Shown in pieces: positions 18,369 through 26,529 of a stretch of 64,000 bases of DNA (positions within the stretch are counted from its first letter, which is position 1; every line of letters begins with the position of its first letter). The stretch spans positions 248,001 through 312,000 of the forward strand of contig NZ_CANLVF010000002.1 of the NCBI RefSeq assembly GCF_947494555.1. The letters run 5' to 3'. Origin of the DNA: an uncultured Roseibium sp. (lineage in GTDB: Bacteria; Pseudomonadota; Alphaproteobacteria; Rhizobiales; Stappiaceae). A program made the translations under genes and the position numbers. Under the pieces are notes generated by a model. It had not been told where the DNA came from and made no database searches. It worked only from the letters and a program-made list of their open reading frames with translations.

Positions 18369-19952
18369 TTATTCCTTCACGACACCCATCGCGAGAGTGT
18401 ATTCGTCGGTCCTCGGGGTGTATTTCAAACCCTTCTTGGCCGCCCAGGTATTCACCTGGAAATGGGTTGGAATGATCGCAACATTCTCGATCGCCATTTC
18501 GGTGGATTTTGCGAGAAGATCCTGACGCTTTTCGTCGTCCACGGTCTGCAGAGCTTCCTCGATCAACGCATCAATCTCGGCGTTGGAGTGACGCCCGCGG
18601 TTGGAAGATCCGAAGCCCTTGTCCTTGTCGAAGGTGTGGATGAGAGACTTCAAAGGAGAAGACGCTTCGCCGGAGCCCGCGCCCCATCCGACCAGGATAA
18701 AGCTGAACTCCGGAAGCCCGTCGGGGCTGCCACGGGACGCACGCCCGAAGTAGACGGAGCGCGGCATGGTCTCAACAGCGGTCTTGATACCGACCCTGGT
18801 CAACATCTGACCGATCGCCTCGGCAATCTTGGCATCATTGATGTAGCGGTCGTTCGGACCGTGGATGGTCAGCTGGAAACCGTCTCCATATCCGGCTTCC
18901 GCAAGCAATGCTTTCGCAGCTTCCGGATCGTAGGCCTCAGGCGACAGTTTGTCGGAGACGCCAAAAAAGCCCTCTGGCAGAAGCTGGCCTGCGGGAATGG
19001 CAACCCCCTCCATGACACGATCGACAATCGCGTCACGATTGATTGCCTTGGAGATCGCGAGACGGACACGCTGGTCCATCAGCGGATTTTTGATCTCGCT
19101 GCCGTCGTTGCCCTTAACGAAGGGCGAATTCTCGCGGAACTGATCCATGTGCAGGTAAATCACGCGATTCGAGACACCTTGGCTGAGCTGGATATCGTCC
19201 TTTGCTTCCAACGTCGAAATATCGGTGGTCGGTACACCTGCGATCATGTCGACATCACCGGCCAGCAGGGCTGCGACCCGGCTCGGTCCGGACTTGATCG
19301 GACGGAATTCAACTTCGCTCCAGGCCGGAGCATCACCCCAATAGTCGTCATTGCGAACGAGCGTGATGCTTTCGCCAGGCTTGTAGTCAGAAAATTTGAA
19401 CGGACCGGTTCCTATGGACGCTGAACCAGCGTTGAAGTCTTCTGTCGCCGCGCCACACCCCGCACTGTCGGAAATCACCGGTATCGTGGAAATGTCATTG
19501 GCCATCAGCGGATAAGGCGCTTCAGTGATGGCGTGAACGGTGTAGTCGTCAATTTTCTTGAAGCTCTTACCCTTGAGGTAAGTGCCATATCCAGAAGGCG
19601 AATTCGGGACTTCCGGTGCGCGTTCCATCGTGCAGATGACATCGTCCGCCGTGAAATCGCTGCCGTCGTGGAACTTCACGCCTTCGCGCAGCTTGAATTC
19701 CCAGGTCAGATCATCAATCGGCTTCCAGGACACAGCAAGCCCCGGCGACAAACGCTGTTTCTCGTCCTGCGCAATCAGGCGATCGAAGATATGGACCGAC
19801 ATTGCATTGTTCGGTCCGAGATTGTGAAAGTGTGGGTCCATCGATGTCGGCTCTGAAGCCAACCCGATGGTGAGCTTTTCCGCCAGCGCCGCTCCAGTGA
19901 ACAACGCCAGCGCGCTTACCGTCGCCACCGCGACAGCTGAAAGTTTTCTCAT
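18369..19952 (-). CDS. Dipeptide-type ABC transporter substrate-binding protein
   Basis: A 527-residue SBP_bac_5 protein with a Sec signal peptide (residues 1-24, ending GAALA). The mature protein opens with KLTIGLASEPTSMDPHFHN, the family's ligand-proximal region, and contains the LREGVKFHDGSDFTADDV and DQRVRLAISKAINRD motifs. It is the first gene of a five-gene transporter operon followed by an M20 amidohydrolase and lies divergent from a LysR gene. The ligand is probably a short peptide or acyl amino acid. Confidence 0.9.
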   Translation of the reverse strand: MRKLSAVAVATVSALALFTGAALAEKLTIGLASEPTSMDPHFHNLGPNNAMSVHIFDRLIAQDEKQRLSPGLAVSWKPIDDLTWEFKLREGVKFHDGSDFTADDVICTMERAPEVPNSPSGYGTYLKGKSFKKIDDYTVHAITEAPYPLMANDISTIPVISDSAGCGAATEDFNAGSASIGTGPFKFSDYKPGESITLVRNDDYWGDAPAWSEVEFRPIKSGPSRVAALLAGDVDMIAGVPTTDISTLEAKDDIQLSQGVSNRVIYLHMDQFRENSPFVKGNDGSEIKNPLMDQRVRLAISKAINRDAIVDRVMEGVAIPAGQLLPEGFFGVSDKLSPEAYDPEAAKALLAEAGYGDGFQLTIHGPNDRYINDAKIAEAIGQMLTRVGIKTAVETMPRSVYFGRASRGSPDGLPEFSFILVGWGAGSGEASSPLKSLIHTFDKDKGFGSSNRGRHSNAEIDALIEEALQTVDDEKRQDLLAKSTEMAIENVAIIPTHFQVNTWAAKKGLKYTPRTDEYTLAMGVVKE

Positions 19953-20118
19953 GACTATGTAACTCCCTCGGAAGCACGGTGTCCTTATCCGGACTTTTGC
20001 CGCACGATGGAAAAGATGTTAGCTTGCAGAAAATTCATTGCCAACACCAAAGTTAATGCATTTTTGCATAGGGCAATCCAGACTGCAGCCCCGTGCCTAT
20101 GCACCGGAAATCTTCTCG
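19953..20118. promoter_or_regulatory. Divergent control region, dipeptide ABC operon and LysR gene
   Basis: A 166-bp gap between divergent starts. It should hold the promoters of both the transporter operon and the LysR gene and the LysR operator, by analogy with other LysR pairs. No specific box was assigned. Confidence 0.4.
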
Positions 20119-21036
20119 ATGGCAGAACCCCGACACCGACTGCGAGAAATGGAAGCGCTTCGAGCGCTGGTGACAACCGGAACAACCATAGGTGCGGCAC
20201 GCAGGCTTGGTGTTTCACAATCGTCCATCAGCCGCGCCCTTGGGCAACTTGAACAGCGTGTCGGCCGCGACCTCTTCCTGCGCAGCTCGGGGAAAATAGA
20301 ACCCACAACGGCTGCGCTCAGACTGAACGAGCAACTGGACCCGCTTTTTGAAACACTGGCGTTGATTGAAGGCGCCGAATGGGCGGCGGCTGACGAAGAA
20401 CCACTACGTCTGATTGTGCCGCCGACACTAGCGCATAATTTCGTTATCAAGCGCGTGGCCGCCTTCTTGAAACAGAACCCGGGAAAGCACCTGCAACTGG
20501 ACATCCAGGCAACGGACGTTCTTGTCTCCGGCATTCTTGATCTGCGCTACGACCTTGGCCTGACCAGCGCGATGATCCAACGTACAGGGGTCACGCTTAT
20601 TCCATGGCGCAAGTCTCATGTCGTCTGTGCAATGCCGAGCGGACATCCGCTTGAGAAAAAGGAAATTGTCTCCCCATCGGATCTGGAAGACGTGGAACTT
20701 ATTGAGTTTCTGCGACGTCTCGGGACGAGAGCGATAACGGAACAGGTATTTGCACGCGCAGGCGTTCGCCCAAGGACAGTGGCAGAAACCGCCACGAATA
20801 TGGCCGCGCTTGAGCTTGTTCGTGAGGGTCTCGGCGTCACTCTGCTCAATCCTTTTCCGGTCCTTTCTGGTGGCATGCCGGACATTTCAGTAAGGCCATT
20901 CGACGCTCCCATCACGTATCACACGAGCTTTGTGTTGCCGTCCGGACGCCAACCCTCAGAATTTGCAAGGCAATTCATGGAATATGTCCAGGACACCACC
21001 CCGCCAGACGAATATTCGGAGACAGTTCAGTTGTGA
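20119..21036 (+). CDS. LysR-family transcriptional regulator
   Basis: A 305-residue regulator with an N-terminal helix-turn-helix (GTTIGAARRLGVSQSSISRAL, about residues 15-40) and a LysR effector domain (about 90-290). The ATG at 20119 (MAEPRHRLREMEAL) was preferred because it gives the normal family length; the reading from 20038 adds an unlikely 27-residue leader. It is divergent from the dipeptide transporter operon and its 3' end overlaps the convergent M81 gene by 10 bp. It likely controls the transporter operon, possibly also the peptidase genes. Confidence 0.87.
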   Translation: MAEPRHRLREMEALRALVTTGTTIGAARRLGVSQSSISRALGQLEQRVGRDLFLRSSGKIEPTTAALRLNEQLDPLFETLALIEGAEWAAADEEPLRLIVPPTLAHNFVIKRVAAFLKQNPGKHLQLDIQATDVLVSGILDLRYDLGLTSAMIQRTGVTLIPWRKSHVVCAMPSGHPLEKKEIVSPSDLEDVELIEFLRRLGTRAITEQVFARAGVRPRTVAETATNMAALELVREGLGVTLLNPFPVLSGGMPDISVRPFDAPITYHTSFVLPSGRQPSEFARQFMEYVQDTTPPDEYSETVQL

Positions 21037-22565
21037 CTTCTGTCTTTCCAGACGGTGTCAGGATCCAGCGGAAAACTCGGGCGCGGAATGAATTTGAACG
21101 GCCAGCGTTCAAGCACCGGGCTTGTCAGGCCTGCGGTATCGATTTCATGTACCTGTTCCGACTCGAACCATTTGTCGAAGCCTGCGCGAAAGTGCCCACG
21201 CGACTTAACGACGACACACTGTGCGCCACCGACATCCAGGCCAAGCATGTGAAAGAACACCGGATCAGCCGTCTGAGCCCGGTCGGAAATGACAACCGCG
21301 CGTACGCCGCCAAGATCAAGCGCGGCGCAGGGTCCGAGATGAAGCTTCCGGCCCTTTGTCATACCGCGCTCACCAACAACGTTGCCGTCATGAAGCGAGA
21401 GCACTTTTGCCGGGACCTCAAACCTGTGATCCCACTTCTCCCAGACTGCAGATCCCGCATTGCGGTTGAACACAGCGGTGAAGCTTGCACCAGCACCGAT
21501 TTGATGGGCTTCAGCGGCAAGGTCAGGGTCGAAGAACGATCCGAAATAGACATTCCGGGCACCGGCGGAATGCAAGGCGGCGAGCAACTCCGTCGTGCGA
21601 CCCGAGCCGCCCCCACCCGGGTTATCGCCCGCATCCGAGAAGATAACCGGCGCTCGTTTTGGCTCTGTTGCCAGTCGCACCGCCTCATCGACGGGCGTAA
21701 GAGTTCTCAAGAACTTTTCACGTATCGACCAGGCTCGATCTGCGATTTCGGAAGCCAGGCTTTCCGCAATCACCTGATCCTCGCGCGCTGTCACAACGAC
21801 GCTCAATCCGTTGTCGGGCGTGTCGGCGAACACGAAATTCCCGAAAACGGAGACATTCAGGACTGCGCCGCCGAGCTCAGCCTGTCGTCGCTGTCCGAAA
21901 TCGATCAATTCTCCATAGGGCGCTTCTGCAGTCAGAAGGGTAACGGACGATGGGACGATAGGCGGGCGCTTGAGCGCAATTTGCGGCCGTTTGTCATCGA
22001 AAAGACAGCGTCTCAGAGAAAAGGCTGCCTCTTCCCCGCGCTCCATCATGTCGACATGTGGATTGGTTCTGTAGCCCACAATCAGATCGCAGGCTTCGAC
22101 CATCTTGAAGGAAACATTCGCGTGGAGATCGAGTGTCGTGACGATGATCGGCTCCGGACCAACGACAGTGCGCACAGCGGCCATCAAGTCTCCGTCCGGA
22201 TCATGGCTGTGTTCGGCGACCATCGCTCCGTGATTACAGATATAGACCGCATCGAATGGTCCGTCCCTACGAAGCCGGTCGATGATCTCACCGCGCACCA
22301 TTTCGAACACGCGCCGTTCAACGGGACCGGCCGGATGACTGGCCGCCAGCGTGCACGGTACCGGCTGCCATGGTCCGGTGACGTCCATCGCGTGCACAAA
22401 AGCCGCAAACTCGGATGCCAGGGATGGCGTCGTGGCGCGCGCCTCCGCCAGAAGTTCGTCCCCTTCAAGCCATGTCAGCGAACGGAAATCGTCTTCGCCT
22501 GCAGGCCGCGCGAAGCGGTTCGATTCCAAAATCATTCCAAGCAGAGCAACCTTGGGTGTCCGCAC
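21027..22565 (-). CDS. M81-family metallopeptidase-like protein (MlrC-like)
   Basis: A 512-residue protein of the MlrC/M81 (DUF1485) family, named for microcystinase C, which cleaves linearised microcystin. It opens with VALLGMILESNRFA, has the CNHGAMVAE and TTLDLHANVS motifs carrying probable metal ligands, and a C-terminal domain beginning near VIFSDAGDNPGGGGSG. A GTG start at 22565 is proposed from the family N-terminus and a GAGG site 4-8 bp upstream; a GTG at 22574 is the alternative. The 22655 reading would overlap the divergent gene. Most family members act on unknown compounds, so a role in peptide or amide breakdown alongside its neighbours is inference. Confidence 0.8.
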   Translation of the reverse strand: MRTPKVALLGMILESNRFARPAGEDDFRSLTWLEGDELLAEARATTPSLASEFAAFVHAMDVTGPWQPVPCTLAASHPAGPVERRVFEMVRGEIIDRLRRDGPFDAVYICNHGAMVAEHSHDPDGDLMAAVRTVVGPEPIIVTTLDLHANVSFKMVEACDLIVGYRTNPHVDMMERGEEAAFSLRRCLFDDKRPQIALKRPPIVPSSVTLLTAEAPYGELIDFGQRRQAELGGAVLNVSVFGNFVFADTPDNGLSVVVTAREDQVIAESLASEIADRAWSIREKFLRTLTPVDEAVRLATEPKRAPVIFSDAGDNPGGGGSGRTTELLAALHSAGARNVYFGSFFDPDLAAEAHQIGAGASFTAVFNRNAGSAVWEKWDHRFEVPAKVLSLHDGNVVGERGMTKGRKLHLGPCAALDLGGVRAVVISDRAQTADPVFFHMLGLDVGGAQCVVVKSRGHFRAGFDKWFESEQVHEIDTAGLTSPVLERWPFKFIPRPSFPLDPDTVWKDRSHN

Positions 22566-22611
22566 CAGCCTCACTCCCTGTTCCGGTCTTTTTAAAAAGG
22601 AGCACGATCTC
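22566..22611. promoter_or_regulatory. 46-bp divergent gap with a 12-bp palindrome
   Basis: The proposed GTG starts of the M81 and M14 genes face away from each other across only 46 bp. The gap contains the perfect palindrome CTTTTTAAAAAG followed by the AAGGAGCACG ribosome site of the plus-strand gene. Promoters of both genes must overlap here or lie inside the coding sequences. Confidence 0.35.
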
Positions 22612-23571
22612 GTGGCCGAAATCAATATTCCAAACGAATACCCGGTCGAACTCACGCCTCCCGATCTTTCTCCTTACAAGGAAGGTAATACCGGCATACC
22701 CTATGTCTGGCGGTATGACAGCGGCATGCCTGGACCGAAGGTCATGCTCAGTGCGGTTGTTCACGGCAACGAACCATGCGGTGCCATTGCGCTGGACAAG
22801 CTCCTGCAAGAGGCCATCAGACCCGTGGCGGGATCTCTGACGCTGGCATTCATGAACATTGCAGCCTATGAGGCGTTCGATCCGATTGACCCGAATGCGA
22901 CCCGCTGGATCGACGAAGATTTCAACAGGGTTTGGGATATCGAGACACTTGAAGGTGAGCGCGACAGCGTCGAATTGCGCCGCGCCAGAGAGGTTCGTCC
23001 AGCTTTGGCTGAGATCGACTGTCTACTCGACATCCACAGTATGCAGCATCTGGCACCTCCGCTCATGATGTCAGGCCGACATGTTCGAGCCAAGACGCTT
23101 GCAGCCGCCGTCGGTGTTCCTGAACGCGTCGTCGGCGATGCCGGTCACGCAGCGGGCCGGCGCATGCGCGACTATGGCCGTTTCGATGATCCGCGTGAAA
23201 AGAACACTGCACTGCTGATCGAGTGCGGCCAACACTGGGAAGCGTCTGCGGGTGATCTGGCAGAAGAGGCAGCTATCCGGTTTCTGGTCGCGACAGGCGT
23301 GCTGTCAGCTGATGCACTGGAACGCTACACCAACCTGCCCCCGCCTCAGTCCGCGTTTACCGTCGTCGAGGCCGTGACGATCCAAAATGAAGCATTCGTT
23401 TTTGCGAGAGACTTCTCCGGTGGTGAAATCATCGCCGAGAAAGGCACCCTGCTCGGCCACGACGGAGAAAATCCGGTTATTACACCCGAGGATGATCTCA
23501 TGCTGGTGATGCCGTCCAAACGCTTGTGGCGCGGACAAACAGCAGTGAGACTGGCACGCCGCGACACCTGA
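22612..23571 (+). CDS. Succinylglutamate desuccinylase/aspartoacylase-family (M14) protein
   Basis: A 319-residue zinc hydrolase of the AstE/AspA group. Zinc and catalytic motifs are visible: VVHGNEPCG (His and Glu ligands), DEDFNRVW, LLDIHSM (third ligand) and LLIECGQHWE (catalytic Glu). A GTG start at 22612 with AAGGAG 9 bp upstream gives the right family length; no upstream ATG has a ribosome site. It would remove an acyl group from an N-acyl amino acid. The following M20 peptidase begins 28 bp later, so they form an operon. Confidence 0.82.
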   Translation: MAEINIPNEYPVELTPPDLSPYKEGNTGIPYVWRYDSGMPGPKVMLSAVVHGNEPCGAIALDKLLQEAIRPVAGSLTLAFMNIAAYEAFDPIDPNATRWIDEDFNRVWDIETLEGERDSVELRRAREVRPALAEIDCLLDIHSMQHLAPPLMMSGRHVRAKTLAAAVGVPERVVGDAGHAAGRRMRDYGRFDDPREKNTALLIECGQHWEASAGDLAEEAAIRFLVATGVLSADALERYTNLPPPQSAFTVVEAVTIQNEAFVFARDFSGGEIIAEKGTLLGHDGENPVITPEDDLMLVMPSKRLWRGQTAVRLARRDT

Positions 23572-23599
23572 TAAGAAAGCAAACCAGAGGTATTCGACC

Positions 23600-25018
23600 A
23601 TGACCACGCGCGAGGCCGCAATCGATGCGGTGTCCCGGTTTTTCAAAGACGGCGGATTTCAGGCCGAACTGGCGGACAGAATAGCTGTGAAAACGTCCAG
23701 CCGGGAAGACCAGCACAAGGATGAGCTGAAACGCTATCTCGATGAGCTGTTGCGCCAGCGCTTCGAAACAATGGGTTTTTCCGTCAACATACATCCCAAC
23801 AACATGCTCGAGCGCGCGCCATTCCTGGTGGCCAAGCGCCTGGAGGATCCCACGCTTCCGACGCTTTTTTGCTACGGGCATGGCGACACCGTGCCCGGCG
23901 AGGACGGACGATGGAGCGAGGGACGCGACCCTTGGCAACTGGTCGCAGCTCAAACGTCCTCAGGCGAGCGCTGGTACGGGCGCGGCACAGCGGACAACAA
24001 GGCACAACACACGATCAACATGGAAGCACTGCGCCATGTCATCGAAACGCGGGGCAAGCTTGGATACAATGTCACGTTTCTGATCGAAACGGCGGAGGAA
24101 ATGGGTTCACCGGGTCTCGCCGACTTTTGCCGGGACAATCGCGATATGCTGGCGGCAGACCTTCTTCTCGCGTCCGATGGGCCACGCTTTTCAACTGACG
24201 GGCCCGACATCAAGCTTGGAACGCGCGGCGGGTTAAATATCCGTTTCAGGCTTGAGTATCGCGAAGGAGGCCATCATTCCGGCAACTGGGGCGGCCTTTT
24301 GGCCAACCCGGCAATCGTACTGATGCATGCGCTTACAACCCTCGTGAGCCGCAATGGCGAGATCCTGCATCCTGGCCTGAAACCGACCAGCATCAAAAAC
24401 TCGGTACGCGATGCGCTTGCCAAAGTGACCGTGACCTCAGGACCCGGTGATCCGGACATTGATCCCTGGTGGGGTGAACAGGGTTTGAGCGGAGCTGAAA
24501 AAGTGTTCGGCTGGAACACTTTCGAAGTGTTGTCTTTCATTACCGGCGACCCTGACAAGCCACAAAACGCGGTGCCGCCCTTCGCCGAGGCCATCTGCCA
24601 AATCCGTTTTGTTGTCGACACCGATCCCGATACATTTCTGCCGCTGATCCGAAAACATCTGAAAGACCGGGGTTTCGAGGGCATTTCGGTTGAACCCGCG
24701 CGGATGTCGATGTTACGCGCATCGCGGCTTGATCCGGACCATGCAGCAGTTGAATGGGCGGTCAATTCGATCACAAGGACCACAGGCAAGAGCGTCACGG
24801 TCATCCCGAACGCGGGTGGTTCCCTGCCGAACGACATATTTCTCAATATCATCGGCATGCCGACAATCTGGGTGCCGCACAGCTATACCGGATGCTCCCA
24901 GCATGCCCCGGACGAACATGTGTTACCCCACCTGATGAAAGAAGGCCTTGAGATGATGACTGGATTGTTCTGGGACCTCGGAGACGGATTTCCGGGGTTG
25001 AAACAAGAGCCAGTATAG
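23600..25018 (+). CDS. M20-family dipeptidase/carboxypeptidase
   Basis: A 472-residue M20 metallopeptidase (CNDP/DapE-like group). The di-zinc site is clear: GHGDTVPG (His, Asp), GRGTADNKAQH (bridging Asp), TAEEMGSPG (catalytic Glu and Glu ligand), SDGP (Asp) and CSQHAPDEH near the C-terminus (last His). The lid-domain GHHSGNWGG motif is also typical. It follows the aspartoacylase-like gene by 28 bp and probably completes cleavage of the same imported compound. The exact substrate is unknown. Confidence 0.85.
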   Translation: MTTREAAIDAVSRFFKDGGFQAELADRIAVKTSSREDQHKDELKRYLDELLRQRFETMGFSVNIHPNNMLERAPFLVAKRLEDPTLPTLFCYGHGDTVPGEDGRWSEGRDPWQLVAAQTSSGERWYGRGTADNKAQHTINMEALRHVIETRGKLGYNVTFLIETAEEMGSPGLADFCRDNRDMLAADLLLASDGPRFSTDGPDIKLGTRGGLNIRFRLEYREGGHHSGNWGGLLANPAIVLMHALTTLVSRNGEILHPGLKPTSIKNSVRDALAKVTVTSGPGDPDIDPWWGEQGLSGAEKVFGWNTFEVLSFITGDPDKPQNAVPPFAEAICQIRFVVDTDPDTFLPLIRKHLKDRGFEGISVEPARMSMLRASRLDPDHAAVEWAVNSITRTTGKSVTVIPNAGGSLPNDIFLNIIGMPTIWVPHSYTGCSQHAPDEHVLPHLMKEGLEMMTGLFWDLGDGFPGLKQEPV

Positions 25019-25072
25019 GCCGCAAGTTCCCTGGCATATCATGCCAAGGCAAGTTCACGGGCGACGCTCTAA

Positions 25073-25570
25073 TTAGCCAGCAAACATTCTCGCCATTTGA
25101 AGTGCATCGCTGTAGCCATCCTCAGTGCGAACGTAGTCACGCATGCATCCTTCTTCCTCAAACCCGAGGTGCTTATAGAGTTTTATGGCCCGCGTGTTGT
25201 CCACCCAGACGATCAGGCTGAGGCGTCTGATCCTGAAGAACCCGTCGCAAAGCCGGATCAGCTCCTCAATAAGAGAGCGGGCAATACCCTCGCCTTGCCG
25301 CTCGCCATGTGTCACGACCATGTTAAGCTCTGCAGCATGAGCTGCGCGCGGTATTTGATGATGCAAAACCAGTTCTGCGAAACCGATTACCTTGCCGTCA
25401 TCTTCGGCGACTATCTGCACCATGTTCGGATCCGCCGACAAGCGGTCTTCCGTGTTTTTGAGACGCATGTAAGGCAACCGCATCGACCCTTGAACGACGT
25501 GCGGGCTGGTCAGTATCACGTGAAGTCCAAACGCATCAGCAGGCTCGGCATGGCGTATCTTGTAGTTCAT
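25073..25570 (-). CDS. GNAT-family N-acetyltransferase (AaaT/YhhY-like)
   Basis: A 165-residue single-domain acetyltransferase. The acetyl-CoA loop is GERQGEGIARSLIEEL (Q/R-x-x-G-x-G/A pattern, about residues 93-108), and the C-terminal LYKHLGFEEEG motif is standard. The order and length resemble the L-amino-acid N-acetyltransferase AaaT. The start has GAGGAGGGTTTC upstream. Being next to N-acyl-amino-acid hydrolases it may acetylate amino acids or peptides, but this is only suggestive. Confidence 0.8.
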   Translation of the reverse strand: MNYKIRHAEPADAFGLHVILTSPHVVQGSMRLPYMRLKNTEDRLSADPNMVQIVAEDDGKVIGFAELVLHHQIPRAAHAAELNMVVTHGERQGEGIARSLIEELIRLCDGFFRIRRLSLIVWVDNTRAIKLYKHLGFEEEGCMRDYVRTEDGYSDALQMARMFAG

Positions 25571-25629
25571 GAAACCCTCCTCAGGGCGTTGCGGCCGCTC
25601 GCGGAACGGCCGCTCGTTTCTTCAGGATA

Positions 25630-25652
25630 GGTCCGATCATTCGTATCGGACC
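25630..25652 (-). terminator. Possible terminator hairpin after the secreted-protein gene
   Basis: A perfect 8-bp inverted repeat (GGTCCGAT / ATCGGACC, 7-nt loop) lies 13 bp past the stop of the minus-strand gene at 25666. There is no strong U-tract, so termination activity is uncertain. A second, GC-only inverted repeat (GCGGCCG / CGGCCGC) follows at 25591-25613. Confidence 0.4.
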
Positions 25653-25665
25653 AGTCCCACAACGT

Positions 25666-26397
25666 TCAAAGGCCGGTCCGCTTGGGTAGTGGCACATACA
25701 TCTGGACATGTGTCTGGGTAGAAAATTCACCTGTCATCGGCCCGTGCGTCTTACCGTCGCTATGCCAGGCGATCGCCAACTCCGCGATCAGTTGTTCGCC
25801 GGTCAACTGAAGGCATGGTGTTATGACACGAAAGAATTTCGCATCGCCATTCTCGTCCGCGGTGAAAACATTCTCTGTACCATCCCTGGAGCCAAGCGGA
25901 GTGTCGTAAAATCCGAGAAAAGGCTCGGTTGGCGGCCAGATCGCAAAATCGTGCCAGACAGTGTAGAGGCCGTTCGGAACAAGATTCTCAAACCGGAGAT
26001 TCACGATACCTTTGCCGTTTGCACAGGAATAGTTTCCCGTTCCCTTGGCCGAGAACCACTCGCCCAGAGTCATTCCGAGCGCCTTGCCGCGCGGCCATGG
26101 GCCCGTGTTTTCTATCTGGAGGGGCGTGTGCGGAACGGCCTCCGCTGGTGCGAATAGCGGAGCATCCATGTTCCTTGTCGCCCCGGTCGGGCGAAACACC
26201 TCACCGGATCCCGCAACCTTTTCAAAGAAAACATCCTGCTCGGCCAGTTTTTCATCGATGTGAAAAATGAAGGCGAGCGACATGCTTTCATCCATGTCAT
26301 ACGCGGCATCGGCCGAAACCATTTGTACGGCGTCGTCGGCCATTGAGGGCATTGCGGCCGAAAGCGCAAGCGACATTGCCAGAAGTGTTCGTTTCAT
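25666..26397 (-). CDS. Secreted protein of unknown function
   Basis: A 243-residue protein with a clear Sec signal peptide (residues 1-21, cleavage after PSMA). The mature part is rich in aromatic residues and has a beta-sandwich look: GKALGMTLGEWF, NLVPNGLYTVWHDF, FTADENGDAKF, and a final HVQMYVPLP strand. Two cysteines in the mature region could form a disulphide. The ATG at 26397 has AAGGAAATC upstream; the longer reading to 26505 is unlikely. I do not recognise the family. It lies 133 bp downstream of a periplasmic di-heme peroxidase on the same strand, so a shared periplasmic role is possible. Confidence 0.7.
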   Translation of the reverse strand: MKRTLLAMSLALSAAMPSMADDAVQMVSADAAYDMDESMSLAFIFHIDEKLAEQDVFFEKVAGSGEVFRPTGATRNMDAPLFAPAEAVPHTPLQIENTGPWPRGKALGMTLGEWFSAKGTGNYSCANGKGIVNLRFENLVPNGLYTVWHDFAIWPPTEPFLGFYDTPLGSRDGTENVFTADENGDAKFFRVITPCLQLTGEQLIAELAIAWHSDGKTHGPMTGEFSTQTHVQMYVPLPKRTGL

Positions 26398-26529
26398 GTG
26401 ATTTCCTTCCTGGGTTGGGTGTTGGGTGCCCTGACCAAGTTGGTGCCAGAGCCTGGTGGTCAGCTTCTCGCCGACCGGACAAGGCCCGGTGCCAGAACGG
26501 GTCACCGGAACAGTGTTTGAGCGTTTTCT

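Noticed and set aside
21033..22595. 520-codon open frame opposite the M81 gene
   Set aside because: The minus strand has unmistakable MlrC motifs; the plus-strand reading is cysteine- and arginine-rich with no known pattern.
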